Of a stretch of DNA of 64,000 bases, positions 56,011-64,000 are shown in pieces; positions within the stretch are counted from its first letter, which is position 1; every line of letters starts with the position of its first letter. The notes under the pieces are model-generated. The model made no database searches, had not been told where the DNA came from, and saw only the letters and a program-made list of their open reading frames with translations. Position numbers and translations under genes: made by a program. Source of the stretch: Enterobacter sp. RHBSTW-00175 (GTDB lineage Bacteria > Pseudomonadota > Gammaproteobacteria > Enterobacterales > Enterobacteriaceae); NCBI RefSeq assembly GCF_013927005.1, contig NZ_CP055930.1:4960001-5024000 (forward strand), written 5' to 3'.

Positions 56011-56136
56011 TTGTTTAGTCGTATATCTGTTGTTGTGCTCGCCCTCCTCGCCTTCCTGTGGATGGCGTTAATTTTTGATATTGGCGATATCGTTAGCCAT
56101 CTTGGCAACCTTCTGAACCATTTAGACAGCTATTAA
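56011..56136 (+). CDS. 41-residue single-helix membrane protein (TTG start)
   Basis: TTG-initiated ORF preceded by TAAGGA at 8 bases, encoding 41 residues with one strong hydrophobic helix (ISVVVLALLAFLWMALIF) and a short polar C-terminus (DIGDIVSHLGNLLNHLDSY). It does not overlap any other credible gene. A start at the nearby ATG (55992) stops after eight codons, so TTG is the only useful start. Sequence fits the class of small inner-membrane proteins that modulate larger partners; no homologue recognised. It may be translated with the upstream KTSC gene. Confidence 0.5.
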   Translation: MFSRISVVVLALLAFLWMALIFDIGDIVSHLGNLLNHLDSY

Positions 56137-56330
56137 CCCCCTCTGCCTTTACCTGCCTGACGCACTCTTACCCTCCTGCATCATTATCGATGTACATCCG
56201 GGCGGTCATAGCATCGCTTGAGGTGAATGTTGCACAACCGGGCAACTGGTCTATGCTCAGAAAGTTCATGTCTGCCGGTTAGCTGGTTGCCTGAAAAATA
56301 ATGATAATTTCGCGTTATCGGGTGAAGAGT

Positions 56331-57944
56331 ATGAATAAGAGAGTGCTCGTTTTTCTGGCGTGTGTGATATCGCTTTTCACCTTTAGTTCTTTTGCGGCGG
56401 AACCGCGTCAGGAGCCAACTGACCAGGAGCAAGCCCGCACGGTTTATATCTTCCATCATCCCATTGTTATGCTTCAGGCTAAGTTCGGGCTCACTACGCC
56501 AGAAGAGCGCGTGCTACGCATCCGCAACACGCTGCGTCATTTCGAACATGCGGATCTGCTCGAACCCCTGAAAATCGTCCCTGTCACCCGCTATAACCAG
56601 CCGGGAAGACTGTTCGTTATGAATGGCAAACCTGTCATGCTTCTGGCGCAGGCGGATCTGGATGAGGGGGATGATCTTACCCTGGATCAGGCTGCGCAAC
56701 GTGTGCTGGTACGCCTTGAAGCACAGCGCACCGCACTTCGCGATCAATTCAATACCGGCTGGCTTGTCCTCTCTTCGGTGAAGACGGTTGCAGGTCTGGC
56801 AGTCTTTTTGCTCTTTGGCTATGTTGCGTGGCGCTCATGGCGCCGGGTGCGGCAATATTATCGCCGCCAGATTGCTGAAAACCGGGGTTGGCTCCCCAAA
56901 AGCTGGCGCCGTTATACGGGGGCAATTGAAGCACGCCTGTATGGCTTACTAATGATATTACTGGGGATTTTAGCTTTTTACGTCTGGTTAAGCTGGGCAT
57001 TAAGTTTGTTCCCCTGGACGCGGGTCTGGGCTACGTCGCTGGGTGACTGGTCACTGCGTGTCGTACGTCAGATAGCCCTGTCTATCGTCTCTGCGTTACC
57101 GGGCCTGATGATTGTTTTGATTATTTTCATCATCACCGCCTTTATTCTGAAGTTGCTCAAAATGGTGCTCCGCCAGGTTGAAGCTGGTCGTTTACAGTTT
57201 CCGGGGCTTCACCCTGAGACTGTCGGGGCGACCCGCAAGCTTATCTCCGTGATGGTGTGGTTATTTGCTCTTTCCGCCGCATACCCTTTCCTTCCTGGCG
57301 CAAATTCCCTGGCCTTTAAAGGCATTAGCGTCTTCTTTGGCCTGATGTTAACGCTGGGTTCGGCTGGGGTGATGAATCATGCCATGAGTGGCCTGGTGCT
57401 TATTTATTCTCGAGCGCTGCGAAAAGGGGATGTTATTCGGGTAGCGGATAACGAAGGCCAGGTCAGCGAAATCGGGATGCTCGCCACCAAAATTATCACA
57501 CGCGAAAACTACGTGGTGACGGTACCCAATGCGGTTGTGGTGAGCGGCAAGATTGTTAACCTCAGTGCGCAAAATAAAGATGGCAGCATCAACTTAACCG
57601 TCGGCGTGACCATAGGGTATGACACCCCGTGGCGGCAGGTTCACGCAATGCTTGAGCTGGCAGCCAAGCGAGCACGGTGTGTCGATCTCACGCATCCACC
57701 GCTTGTACGCCAGCTGGAACTGATGGACTGGTACATAGCCTATGAGCTACAGGTGAGACTGTTTCCCGGGCAGTCCCTGGCCATCGCGCGCAACGAGTTG
57801 TACAGCAACATTCAGGATGTATTCAATGAATTCAACGTTCAGATCATGTCGCCGAATTTCGTTATGCAGCCTGAAGGGAACATCATGGTCGCGCAAGAAA
57901 ACTGGTATGCAGCCCCCGCAGAGCCACCAAAGCGTGAAGGGTAA
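56331..57944 (+). CDS. MscS-family mechanosensitive channel with periplasmic N-terminal domain
   Basis: Channel-like protein of 537 residues. A signal peptide (MNKRVLVFLACVISLFTFSSFA) is followed by a soluble region of about 130 residues, several membrane segments (about 150-340), the pore helix region with GSAGVMNHAMSGLVLIYSRALRKGDVIRVADNEGQVSEIGMLATKIIT (about 353-400), and a C-terminal beta/alpha domain. The block RKGDVIRVADNEGQVSEI is the MscS hallmark. It probably opens under membrane tension. The ATG at 56331 gives the signal peptide; the longer frame does not. Confidence 0.88.
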   Translation: MNKRVLVFLACVISLFTFSSFAAEPRQEPTDQEQARTVYIFHHPIVMLQAKFGLTTPEERVLRIRNTLRHFEHADLLEPLKIVPVTRYNQPGRLFVMNGKPVMLLAQADLDEGDDLTLDQAAQRVLVRLEAQRTALRDQFNTGWLVLSSVKTVAGLAVFLLFGYVAWRSWRRVRQYYRRQIAENRGWLPKSWRRYTGAIEARLYGLLMILLGILAFYVWLSWALSLFPWTRVWATSLGDWSLRVVRQIALSIVSALPGLMIVLIIFIITAFILKLLKMVLRQVEAGRLQFPGLHPETVGATRKLISVMVWLFALSAAYPFLPGANSLAFKGISVFFGLMLTLGSAGVMNHAMSGLVLIYSRALRKGDVIRVADNEGQVSEIGMLATKIITRENYVVTVPNAVVVSGKIVNLSAQNKDGSINLTVGVTIGYDTPWRQVHAMLELAAKRARCVDLTHPPLVRQLELMDWYIAYELQVRLFPGQSLAIARNELYSNIQDVFNEFNVQIMSPNFVMQPEGNIMVAQENWYAAPAEPPKREG

Positions 57945-58021
57945 AACGGCGTAGTCAGCACTGCGTTGGAGTATCAAATAATGCCTTCTGTTTCCGTGCC
58001 TGCGCTGCGTAAGGCACCTAA

Positions 58022-58264
58022 AAAGCCGACTACGCTTTATCAAGTACTGATGCCAGATCAAACGCCGCTGTAAAACGTGCTGGAATTCGTCGCCGGAATC
58101 CGTACCATACGCGACATACTTTTGCCTGCTGGCTTTTATCCGCTGGCGCTAACCCCTCTTTCATCGTGAGCCAGACAGGGCATGAAAACGCGCAAATGGT
58201 TTATGACGTCTGCGATGCGTGGTTTAAAGAATTGAATAAATGCCCCTTCTGGTTCCATAGGTAG
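58022..58264 (+). pseudogene. fossil of a Rac-type prophage integrase (C-terminal end)
   Basis: An uninterrupted 80-codon stretch without a start reads KRAGIRRRNPYHTRHTFACWLLSAGANPSFIVSQTGHENAQMVYDVCDAW, the catalytic end of a phage tyrosine integrase. The Arg of TRHTFA (codon at 58112) and the GH motif (58178-58183) are kept. Where relatives have the nucleophilic Tyr (MVYxVYG), a Cys codon TGC stands at 58211-58213. Everything upstream of about residue 250 of a normal integrase is gone. It lies just before ttcA, where E. coli Rac prophage places intR, in the same direction. It is therefore a decayed prophage end. Confidence 0.8.
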
Positions 58265-58270
58265 TAATAA

Positions 58271-59206
58271 ATGCAACAAAATCAAGATATTAACAAGAAA
58301 GAACAATACAACCTGAACAAATTACAAAAGCGTCTGCGCCGTAACGTAGGCGAAGCTATTGCTGACTTCAATATGATTGAAGAAGGCGATCGCATCATGG
58401 TCTGCCTCTCCGGGGGGAAAGACAGTTACACCATGCTGGAGATCCTGCGCAATCTTCAGCAGAGCGCGCCGGTGAATTTCTCACTGGTGGCGGTAAACCT
58501 CGACCAGAAACAGCCGGGTTTCCCGGAGCATATTCTTCCTGAGTATCTGGAGAAGCTGGGCGTCGAGTATAAAATCGTCGAAGAGAATACCTACAGCATC
58601 GTGAAAGAGAAGATCCCTGAGGGCAAAACCACCTGCTCTCTGTGCTCTCGTCTGCGCCGCGGGATCCTCTACCGTACGGCAACCGAACTGGGCGCAACCA
58701 AAATTGCGTTGGGCCATCACCGCGATGACATCCTGCAAACTCTGTTCCTGAACATGTTCTACGGCGGCAAAATGAAAGGGATGCCACCAAAACTGATGAG
58801 CGATGACGGGAAACACATCGTTATCCGCCCTCTGGCATACTGCCGCGAGAAGGACATCGAGCGTTTCTCCCAGGCGAAAGCGTTCCCGATAATCCCTTGT
58901 AATCTGTGTGGTTCACAGCCAAACCTGCAACGTCAGGTGATTGGCGACATGCTGCGTGACTGGGACAAACGCTATCCTGGCCGTATCGAAACCATGTTCA
59001 GCGCCATGCAGAACGTTGTGCCTTCGCATCTGGCGGACATAGAGCTGTTTGACTTTAAAGGGATTAACCACGAGTCAGAAGTGGTGAATGGCGGCGATCT
59101 GGCCTTTGATCGTGAAGAGATCCCAATGCAGCCTGCTGGCTGGCAACCGGAAGAAGATGACGCCCAGCTTGATGAACTGCGTCTGAACGTCGTCGAAGTG
59201 AAGTAA
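58271..59206 (+). CDS. ttcA: tRNA 2-thiocytidine(32) synthetase
   Basis: Cytoplasmic PP-loop enzyme of 311 residues that thiolates C32 of certain tRNAs with ATP and an Fe-S cluster. The ATP-binding SGGKDS is at about residues 47-52, cluster/catalytic CSLC near 122-125 and CNLC near 216-219. It matches E. coli TtcA (311) almost throughout. The first 17 codons hold the 26-base sequence recalled as the Rac attachment core, so the gene's 5' end is a phage integration target. It ends at a strong stem-loop. Confidence 0.97.
   Translation: MQQNQDINKKEQYNLNKLQKRLRRNVGEAIADFNMIEEGDRIMVCLSGGKDSYTMLEILRNLQQSAPVNFSLVAVNLDQKQPGFPEHILPEYLEKLGVEYKIVEENTYSIVKEKIPEGKTTCSLCSRLRRGILYRTATELGATKIALGHHRDDILQTLFLNMFYGGKMKGMPPKLMSDDGKHIVIRPLAYCREKDIERFSQAKAFPIIPCNLCGSQPNLQRQVIGDMLRDWDKRYPGRIETMFSAMQNVVPSHLADIELFDFKGINHESEVVNGGDLAFDREEIPMQPAGWQPEEDDAQLDELRLNVVEVK
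58295..58320. other. Rac-type attB sequence inside ttcA
   Basis: The 26 bases inside the ttcA 5' end (AAGAAAGAACAATACAACCT followed by GAACAA) read identically to the Rac prophage attachment core as I recall it. The integrase fossil lies 31 bases upstream, matching the left-end order of integrase then att core. No second copy was noticed elsewhere in the window. Confidence 0.65.
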
Positions 59207-59211
59207 TCCGT

Positions 59212-59247
59212 TAGCGTCCCGAACAGGTTTCGGGACGCTATCTTTCT
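59212..59247 (+). terminator. terminator of ttcA
   Basis: Twelve-base perfect stem TAGCGTCCCGAA/TTCGGGACGCTA with loop CAGGT, then TCTTTCT, 5 bases after the ttcA stop. Confidence 0.82.
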
Positions 59248-59252
59248 GCCGC

Positions 59253-60626
59253 TTACTTAAGCAGGCGAACCCGACAGGCTTTGCCTTTAATTTTGCCGTT
59301 CTGCAACTGCTTCCAGGCTTTGTGCGCCACTGACTGGCGAACAGCGACATAGACATGTGCCGGATGCACGGCAATCTTCCCGATATCAGCCCCGTCCAGA
59401 CCAATATCCCCGGTCAGCGCACCCAACACATCACCCGGACGCATTTTGGCTTTTTTACCGCCATCAATGCACAGCGTAGCCATTTCAGCATCCAGCGGCA
59501 CAACGCTGACATTGCCTGGCGCACTGACCCAGTTCAGCTTCAGCTGCAGCATTTCAGACAGAATGTTTGCGCGCTGCGCCTCTTCCGGCGCGCAGAAGCT
59601 GATTGCCAGACCACTGTTCCCGGCGCGGGCAGTACGTCCGATACGATGTACATGCACTTCAGGGTCCCAGGCCAGCTCAAAGTTAACAACCAGCTCCAGT
59701 GATTTGATGTCCAGGCCACGAGCCGCAACATCGGTCGCCACCAGCACGCGCGCACTGCCATTGGCAAAACGCACCAGCGTTTGATCGCGGTCGCGTTGCT
59801 CAAGATCGCCATGCAGCGATAACGCACTCTGCCCGGCAGCATTCAGTGCATCGCATACGGACTGACAATCTTTTTTGGTATTACAGAACACCACGCAGGA
59901 CGCAGGCTTATGCTGGCTCAGCAGCTTTTGCAGTAGCGAAATTTTGCCCTGCTGCGAGGTTTCGAAAAACTGTTGCTCAATAGCGGGCAACGCATCGACG
60001 CTATCAATTTCAATGGTTAATGGATTTTTCTGTACCCGGCCGCTGATAGCCGCAATAGCTTCAGGCCAGGTCGCAGAAAACAGCAGCGTCTGACGATCGG
60101 CAGGCGCAAAGCGAATAACCTCATCGATGGCGTCGCTAAAGCCCATATCCAGCATACGATCGGCTTCATCCATAACCAGCGTTTGCAGCGCATCAAGGGA
60201 TACGGTGCCTTTTTGCAGGTGATCCAGTAAACGCCCCGGGGTTGCCACGATAATGTGCGGAGCGTGCTGGAGCGAATCGCGCTGGGCACCGAAAGGTTGT
60301 CCACCGCACAGCGTCAGAATTTTAGTGTTCGGCAGAAAACGCGCCAGTCGACGCAGTTCACCGGCGACTTGATCCGCCAGTTCACGGGTCGGGCACAGCA
60401 CTAAAGACTGGGTCTTAAACAGTGCGACATCAATATGCTGCAGCAGCCCAAGACCAAATGCAGCCGTTTTCCCACTGCCCGTTTTTGCCTGTACGCGTAC
60501 ATCACGGCCTTCAAGAATGGCGGGCAGCGCAGCCGCCTGAACAGGGGTCATAGTGAGGTAACCCAACTCGTTAAGGTTATCGAGTTGGGCAGCGGGCAGA
60601 ACATTCAGGGTAGAAAATGCGGTCAC
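59253..60626 (-). CDS. dbpA: ATP-dependent 23S rRNA helicase DbpA
   Basis: DEAD-box helicase of 457 residues, the length of E. coli DbpA, specific for hairpin 92 of 23S rRNA in 50S assembly. Motifs are clear: AKTGSGKTAAFG (Walker A), PTRELADQV, TPGRLLDHL, DEADRMLD, FSATWP, ATDVAARGLDIKSL, HRIGRTARAG, and the C-terminal RNA-binding domain (GGKKAKMRPGDVLGALTGDIGLDGADIGKI). It starts at GTG (60626). It is convergent with ttcA. Confidence 0.97.
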   Translation of the reverse strand: MTAFSTLNVLPAAQLDNLNELGYLTMTPVQAAALPAILEGRDVRVQAKTGSGKTAAFGLGLLQHIDVALFKTQSLVLCPTRELADQVAGELRRLARFLPNTKILTLCGGQPFGAQRDSLQHAPHIIVATPGRLLDHLQKGTVSLDALQTLVMDEADRMLDMGFSDAIDEVIRFAPADRQTLLFSATWPEAIAAISGRVQKNPLTIEIDSVDALPAIEQQFFETSQQGKISLLQKLLSQHKPASCVVFCNTKKDCQSVCDALNAAGQSALSLHGDLEQRDRDQTLVRFANGSARVLVATDVAARGLDIKSLELVVNFELAWDPEVHVHRIGRTARAGNSGLAISFCAPEEAQRANILSEMLQLKLNWVSAPGNVSVVPLDAEMATLCIDGGKKAKMRPGDVLGALTGDIGLDGADIGKIAVHPAHVYVAVRQSVAHKAWKQLQNGKIKGKACRVRLLK

Positions 60627-60653
60627 AATATACTCTCGCGGTCATCTTTGCAG

Positions 60654-60836
60654 TCAGATGGCGCGTATCCTCGCAGATCTCGGGGTTTGATGCGACATTT
60701 TAATCGGTTCTTCATCGGGTGGCGGGTCAGGCATCGGCTGCGGACGTGGGATGGGGTCCGGCATCGGTATAGGATCGTTAGGTTCAGAGCCAATCGGAAT
60801 GGAATTTAATCGTTGAAGTGTGGGTAGGATGCTCAT
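60654..60836 (-). CDS. proline-rich small protein, 60 residues
   Basis: The ORF encodes 60 residues with a Pro-rich middle (DPIPMPDPIPRPQPMPDPPPDEEP) and basic, Arg-rich end (TPRSARIRAI). A strong GGAGGG lies 4-5 bases before the ATG. It has no membrane helix or signal peptide. It sits between the FnrS terminator and dbpA on the same strand, 60 bases after FnrS ends. No function can be assigned; the PMPDP repeats suggest an extended, unstructured chain. Confidence 0.7.
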   Translation of the reverse strand: MSILPTLQRLNSIPIGSEPNDPIPMPDPIPRPQPMPDPPPDEEPIKMSHQTPRSARIRAI

Positions 60837-60895
60837 CTTTCCCTCCAGGTTTGGGCGTTCTCCCTTTTTAGGGTAGACGCTGAAGAACAGGAGGC

Positions 60896-61015
60896 AAAAA
60901 AAAGCCGACTATTAAGTCGGCGTCGTACGAATCAATTGTGCTATGCAGTAATTCAAAAAAGGAAGTAAGACAATATGGAGCGCAACGCCCATCGCTTGAC
61001 GTTGCATTCACCTGC
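60896..61015 (-). ncRNA. fnrS: FnrS small RNA
   Basis: The minus-strand RNA of 120 bases begins GCAGGTGAATGCAACGTCAA, as E. coli FnrS does, and ends with the stem GCCGACT/AGTCGGC and TTTTTTTT. It lies between zntB and dbpA, as in E. coli. FnrS is made under anaerobiosis through FNR and, with Hfq, lowers mRNAs for aerobic enzymes such as sodB, cydDC and maeA. A near-consensus FNR box sits at the class II distance upstream. It is the best-preserved element in this spacer. Confidence 0.93.
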
Positions 61016-61050
61016 GGGAGTAATATTGCACCTTACGGGGTATGTGTTTA

Positions 61051-61064
61051 TTGACTTCGCTCAA
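61051..61064 (-). promoter_or_regulatory. FNR box of fnrS
   Basis: TTGAC-TTCG-CTCAA matches the FNR consensus TTGAT-N4-ATCAA at 8 of 10 positions. Its centre lies about 42.5 bases upstream of the predicted FnrS start at 61015, the position expected for class II activation. Confidence 0.72.
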
Positions 61065-61110
61065 ATAAAATAGCGTTTTGAGGCGCTCAACGAAGCGAAA
61101 AAACGTAATT

Positions 61111-62094
61111 TTACAACCATTTACTACGATGCAACCACCACGCAACACCGCCTATCAAAACGACTAACATGATGCAAAACGTAATAAATCCGTACGGGTA
61201 GGCGCCGCCGGGGATCCCGCCCAGGTTCACACCAAACAGCCCGGTCAGGAAGGTACTCGGCAAAAAGACCATCGCCATTAACGACATCGTATAGGTTCTT
61301 CTTGCCAGGGATTCTTGCATCACCTGTGCGATTTCATCGGCCATCACCGCCGTTCTGGCGATACAGGAGTCAATTTCGTCCAGACCTCGCCCTAGCCTGT
61401 CAGCGATATCCTGCATCCTGCGGCGCTGATCATCGTTCATCCAGTTAAGGCGCTCGCTGGCCAGACGCGCGTAGACATCTCGCTGGGGCGTCATGTAGCG
61501 GCGCATCACAATCAGCTGCTTTCGCAGCAGCGCGAGAAAACCGCGCGGGGGTATCTGCTGATCGAGCAAATTATCTTCCAGGTCGATAATTTTATCGTGC
61601 AGTTCCTCGATAAACTCACTGGCGTGATCGGTCAGGGCATCACAGACATCCACCAGCCATCCACCACAATCCGCCGGACCAGTGCCCTCTTTCAGATCGT
61701 TAACCACATCATCCAGCGCCAGCACTTTGCGCTGGCGCGTAGAGACAATCATTCGTTCATCCATATACACGCGCATCGCCACCAGCTGGTCGGGGCGTTC
61801 ATCGGTACTGCCGTTAATGCAGCGCAGCGTAATCAGCGTACCTTCGCCCATCCTGCTGACTCGTGGACGCAGACTCTCTCCCGACAGAGCATCCCGCACA
61901 TTGTTCGGCAACAACGGGGTCGTCGCCAGCCACTGAGCGCTATCCGGGTGGGTGTAGTTCAGGTGCAGCCAGCAAGGATGCTCATTGTCGATGTCATCAC
62001 CGTTTTCCAGCGGCCTCGCGCCGCCGCGACCATCGAGCAGCCACGCAAAAACCGCGTCAGGAACGTTAACCTCAGACCCTTTAATGCTATCCAC
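61111..62094 (-). CDS. zntB: zinc transporter ZntB
   Basis: CorA-superfamily protein of 327 residues, equal to E. coli ZntB. A large cytoplasmic domain (about 1-265) precedes two C-terminal membrane helices with the pore signature [10 protein letters not shown] between them. It moves zinc, probably inward with protons. It starts at GTG (62094) after GGAGGTGCT, a good ribosome site. Its gene is followed by the fnrS promoter region on the same strand. Confidence 0.96.
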   Translation of the reverse strand: MDSIKGSEVNVPDAVFAWLLDGRGGARPLENGDDIDNEHPCWLHLNYTHPDSAQWLATTPLLPNNVRDALSGESLRPRVSRMGEGTLITLRCINGSTDERPDQLVAMRVYMDERMIVSTRQRKVLALDDVVNDLKEGTGPADCGGWLVDVCDALTDHASEFIEELHDKIIDLEDNLLDQQIPPRGFLALLRKQLIVMRRYMTPQRDVYARLASERLNWMNDDQRRRMQDIADRLGRGLDEIDSCIARTAVMADEIAQVMQESLARRTYTMSLMAMVFLPSTFLTGLFGVNLGGIPGGAYPYGFITFCIMLVVLIGGVAWWLHRSKWL

Positions 62095-62291
62095 AGCACC
62101 TCCACCTTTTTGACTCTTTGGTTGTCAGTCTAGCTTTCGCCTAACGTTAAGCAATAACTATGTCCAGCATCGCGCTGAATTAGCTCAGGAATTGCTCATT
62201 ATCCTTCAGGTTTCAGTAGACAGGTACATGTAAATCGTTAGAGTTAATGAAATGCTGCCGTTTTGATCTAAATGTATCCCGGAGTGAGCTG

Positions 62292-63419
62292 GTGACAACA
62301 AAAAAGACCTGTGCTGCATTCGATGTACGCCTGGCTGAAATGCGTGCAATTGCGATCAAAACCAGCATGACCTGGTTCCTGTGGGTGAACATTTTATTCT
62401 CGTTGTTCCTGCTGGGACGGCGCTATTTTTCTACTTTCGATACCTTAACTACGCCCCTGAATCCAGCCGGATTGCTGGAAACCATGATGGTTATTGATCT
62501 TACGCTTTCAGCAGGGGTCCTTTTTATCCTGAGAATGGCGCCACTGCAGAACGCGTCCTGGCTTCGAAATCTGGCAAAAGGCGTCGTCGTCGGGATAAGC
62601 CTCTGTTGGTCGGTCTGTTTTTACGTTCTGATTGCCAGCGGAGATATGCGTTTAATATTTCCGTTTGCTGCCCTGCTGCTTTTTACTGCGCTTATTTCGC
62701 TCTATTTCGACCCGAAAGTGTTATTGAGCTTTATCGCGCCAGTGTGGCTTACCATCCTGGTCACCAGCCTTTTTCATCCCTCCAGCCTTACCGTGCTGAA
62801 CGCGCTGTTGTGGATACTGCTGGCAGGGATGATTGAATCCGGCCGCCGGATCCTCAACAGCTGGTTTATCCTCGCACTACGCCGCGAGCAGGAAAATGCG
62901 GATCTCATTCAACAGCTGGGGCAGCTTGCCAGCAAAGACCCCTTAACCGGTATCGCAAACCGCCGCACATTTGAAACACGCATGGATCAGGAAATTATCG
63001 GCCACCAGCGTGACGGCACCGAATTCGGGCTGATTATGCTCGATGTCGATCATTTCAAGCTTTACAACGACTATTACGGTCACCAGGGCGGTGACCGCTG
63101 CCTGATGATGATTGCCCGCGTACTTGAAAGCGCCACGCAGGATAGCCACGGCGTTGTCGGGCGTTTTGGCGGCGAGGAGTTTATAGTGCTATTGCCCGAT
63201 CCCGGCCAGTTGCAGAGCACAGCGGCGGCGATAGCCAATACGCTGCAATCTCAGGCACAAGCCCATGCCCTTTCCCCGGTCAGCTCACTTGTTACAGTAA
63301 GCCAGGGGTTAGCGACATGGAAAGTTGGGCAAACGGCCCAGTCGGTAATTGCAAGGGCTGACAAGGCGCTTTACAGCGCTAAGCAGCAGGGACGAAATCG
63401 CTGGGTGTTGGCGCAATAA
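62292..63419 (+). CDS. membrane diguanylate cyclase (GGDEF)
   Basis: Six or so membrane segments (about residues 25-205) precede a GGDEF domain with the active site written GGEEF (FGGEEFIVLLP) in the C-terminal 165 residues. It makes cyclic di-GMP from two GTP. The inhibitory I-site RxxD five residues before GGEEF is absent (SHGVVGRF), so product inhibition may be weak. The GTG at 62292 is chosen because GGAG lies 7 bases upstream; an in-frame ATG at 62247 is possible. It sits beside zntB, as dgcM does in E. coli, but its domain plan is different. Confidence 0.9.
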   Translation: MTTKKTCAAFDVRLAEMRAIAIKTSMTWFLWVNILFSLFLLGRRYFSTFDTLTTPLNPAGLLETMMVIDLTLSAGVLFILRMAPLQNASWLRNLAKGVVVGISLCWSVCFYVLIASGDMRLIFPFAALLLFTALISLYFDPKVLLSFIAPVWLTILVTSLFHPSSLTVLNALLWILLAGMIESGRRILNSWFILALRREQENADLIQQLGQLASKDPLTGIANRRTFETRMDQEIIGHQRDGTEFGLIMLDVDHFKLYNDYYGHQGGDRCLMMIARVLESATQDSHGVVGRFGGEEFIVLLPDPGQLQSTAAAIANTLQSQAQAHALSPVSSLVTVSQGLATWKVGQTAQSVIARADKALYSAKQQGRNRWVLAQ

Positions 63420-63449
63420 AAAAAGAGCCTGGGATCCAGGCTCTTTTTT
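63418..63449. terminator. bidirectional rho-independent terminator
   Basis: A stem GAGCCTGG/CCAGGCTC with loop GAT, flanked by runs of A on one side and TTTTTT on the other. It serves the diguanylate cyclase (plus) and the convergent chemoreceptor (minus). Confidence 0.92.
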
Positions 63450-63453
63450 ACGG

Positions 63454-64000
63454 TTAGAGGGAGTGCTTAGCATGCGGTGCAAACATCGGGGAATGGTGAG
63501 GTTGCGGCGAGTACAGGGGTTTCTGGAATCCCTCTTCGAGCCTGAAATTTCGTGTCCGGGCCTGTAATTCAATGACCTGATTTTTCAGCACATCTGATGA
63601 ACCACTCAGCTCCTCCACCATCGCAACGTTACTCTGGGTAACTTGTTCAAGCTCAGAAAGTGCCAGCGTAATTTGCGAGATCCCTTTCTCCTGCTCTGAT
63701 GTTGATGAAGAGATATCGTCCATCAGTCTGCTCACCTGGCCCGAACCCGCCACAATTTCGTGCATGTTTTTTTCAGCTTGTGCAACCACGGTAACGCCCT
63801 CCGTGACGTTAGAGCTTGTCTCGTCGATCAGGGATTTTATGTTTTTCGCCGCTTCTGCACTGCGATGCGCCAGATTTCTGACCTCACCGGCCACCACGGC
63901 AAAACCTTTACCGTGTTCACCTGCGCGTGCCGCTTCAACGGCTGCATTCAGAGCCAGGATATTGGTCTGGAACGCAATACCGTCAATCAGCGTGATAATC
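63454..64000 (-). CDS. methyl-accepting chemotaxis protein, C-terminal part; start outside window
   Basis: The minus-strand frame is open to the window end, so only the last 182 codons are seen. They hold the signalling domain tip [56 protein letters not shown] and the second methylation helix. The C-terminal segment [38 protein letters not shown] is short, with His/Pro residues, and lacks the NWETF-type pentapeptide. Ligand and sensor are beyond the window. Confidence 0.92.
   Translation of the reverse strand, partial: IITLIDGIAFQTNILALNAAVEAARAGEHGKGFAVVAGEVRNLAHRSAEAAKNIKSLIDETSSNVTEGVTVVAQAEKNMHEIVAGSGQVSRLMDDISSSTSEQEKGISQITLALSELEQVTQSNVAMVEELSGSSDVLKNQVIELQARTRNFRLEEGFQKPLYSPQPHHSPMFAPHAKHSL

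Noticed and set aside
57945..58021. further prophage genes beside the integrase fossil
   Set aside because: No reading frame or phage motif could be recognised between the channel stop and the fossil.

Overview
The window is chromosomal DNA of a member of the Enterobacteriaceae. Many genes read as close orthologues of Escherichia coli genes in E. coli order (ydcR-ydcSTUV-patD-ortT, ydcY-ydcZ-mnaT-curA-mcbR-yncD-yncE-ansP, hslJ-ydbJ-ydbK-ompN, ttcA-dbpA-fnrS-zntB). Insertions not found in E. coli K-12 point to an Enterobacter/Lelliottia-like genus rather than Escherichia. The genus call is inference from layout; names and comparisons rest on recall, not on a search.

Layout. 0-2.7 kb: malate carrier (cut by the window edge) and malic enzyme maeA. 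2.7-11.1 kb: pptA, then a tightly packed minus-strand operon (two amino-acid binding proteins, permease, ATPase, N-acetyltransferase, two flavin monooxygenases, M20 amidohydrolase, probably a GST). Its gene content matches the Bacillus ytm/yxe systems for S-alkylated cysteine salvage. 11.2-15.1 kb: P-loop kinase, Aer-like PAS chemoreceptor, cupin gene and divergent LysR gene. 15.3-22.6 kb: ansP with a translationally coupled 30-codon leader ORF, an arsRBC operon placed between ansP and yncE, then divergent yncE and yncD with a Fur box. 22.7-28.4 kb: chemoreceptor, mcbR, curA, XRE-cupin regulator, mnaT, ydcZ, ydcY. 28.4-37.6 kb: an insertion between the E. coli neighbours ydcY and ortT, holding an orphan peptide-binding protein, the srfABC operon and an alpha/beta hydrolase. 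37.7-46.2 kb: ortT with an FNR site, a decayed yeaR-yoaG operon with its NsrR operator, a lipoprotein, then patD-ydcVUTS and ydcR. 46.2-49.4 kb: a YmcF-like zinc protein and a cyanide-insensitive bd oxidase operon with its small third subunit. 49.5-55.6 kb: hslJ, ydbJ, nifJ/ydbK, the MicC sRNA, ompN. 55.7-64 kb: KTSC protein, a small membrane ORF, an MscS channel, a fossil integrase next to ttcA, dbpA, a proline-rich small protein, FnrS, zntB, a diguanylate cyclase and a chemoreceptor cut by the window end.

How it works together. Much of the region concerns nutrient capture (malate, S-alkylcysteines, asparagine, polyamine/GABA, peptides), respiration and oxygen sensing (FNR-type sites at fnrS and ortT, bd oxidase, pyruvate:flavodoxin oxidoreductase), envelope traffic (OmpN/MicC, YncD) and taxis (three chemoreceptors). 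The most unusual items are the SrfABC module (a membrane protein with an actin-like ATPase and a degenerate dynamin-like P-loop protein), the collapsed yeaR-yoaG operon, and the integrase fossil beside the Rac-type attachment sequence in ttcA. No tRNA, rRNA, CRISPR array or intact insertion sequence was seen.
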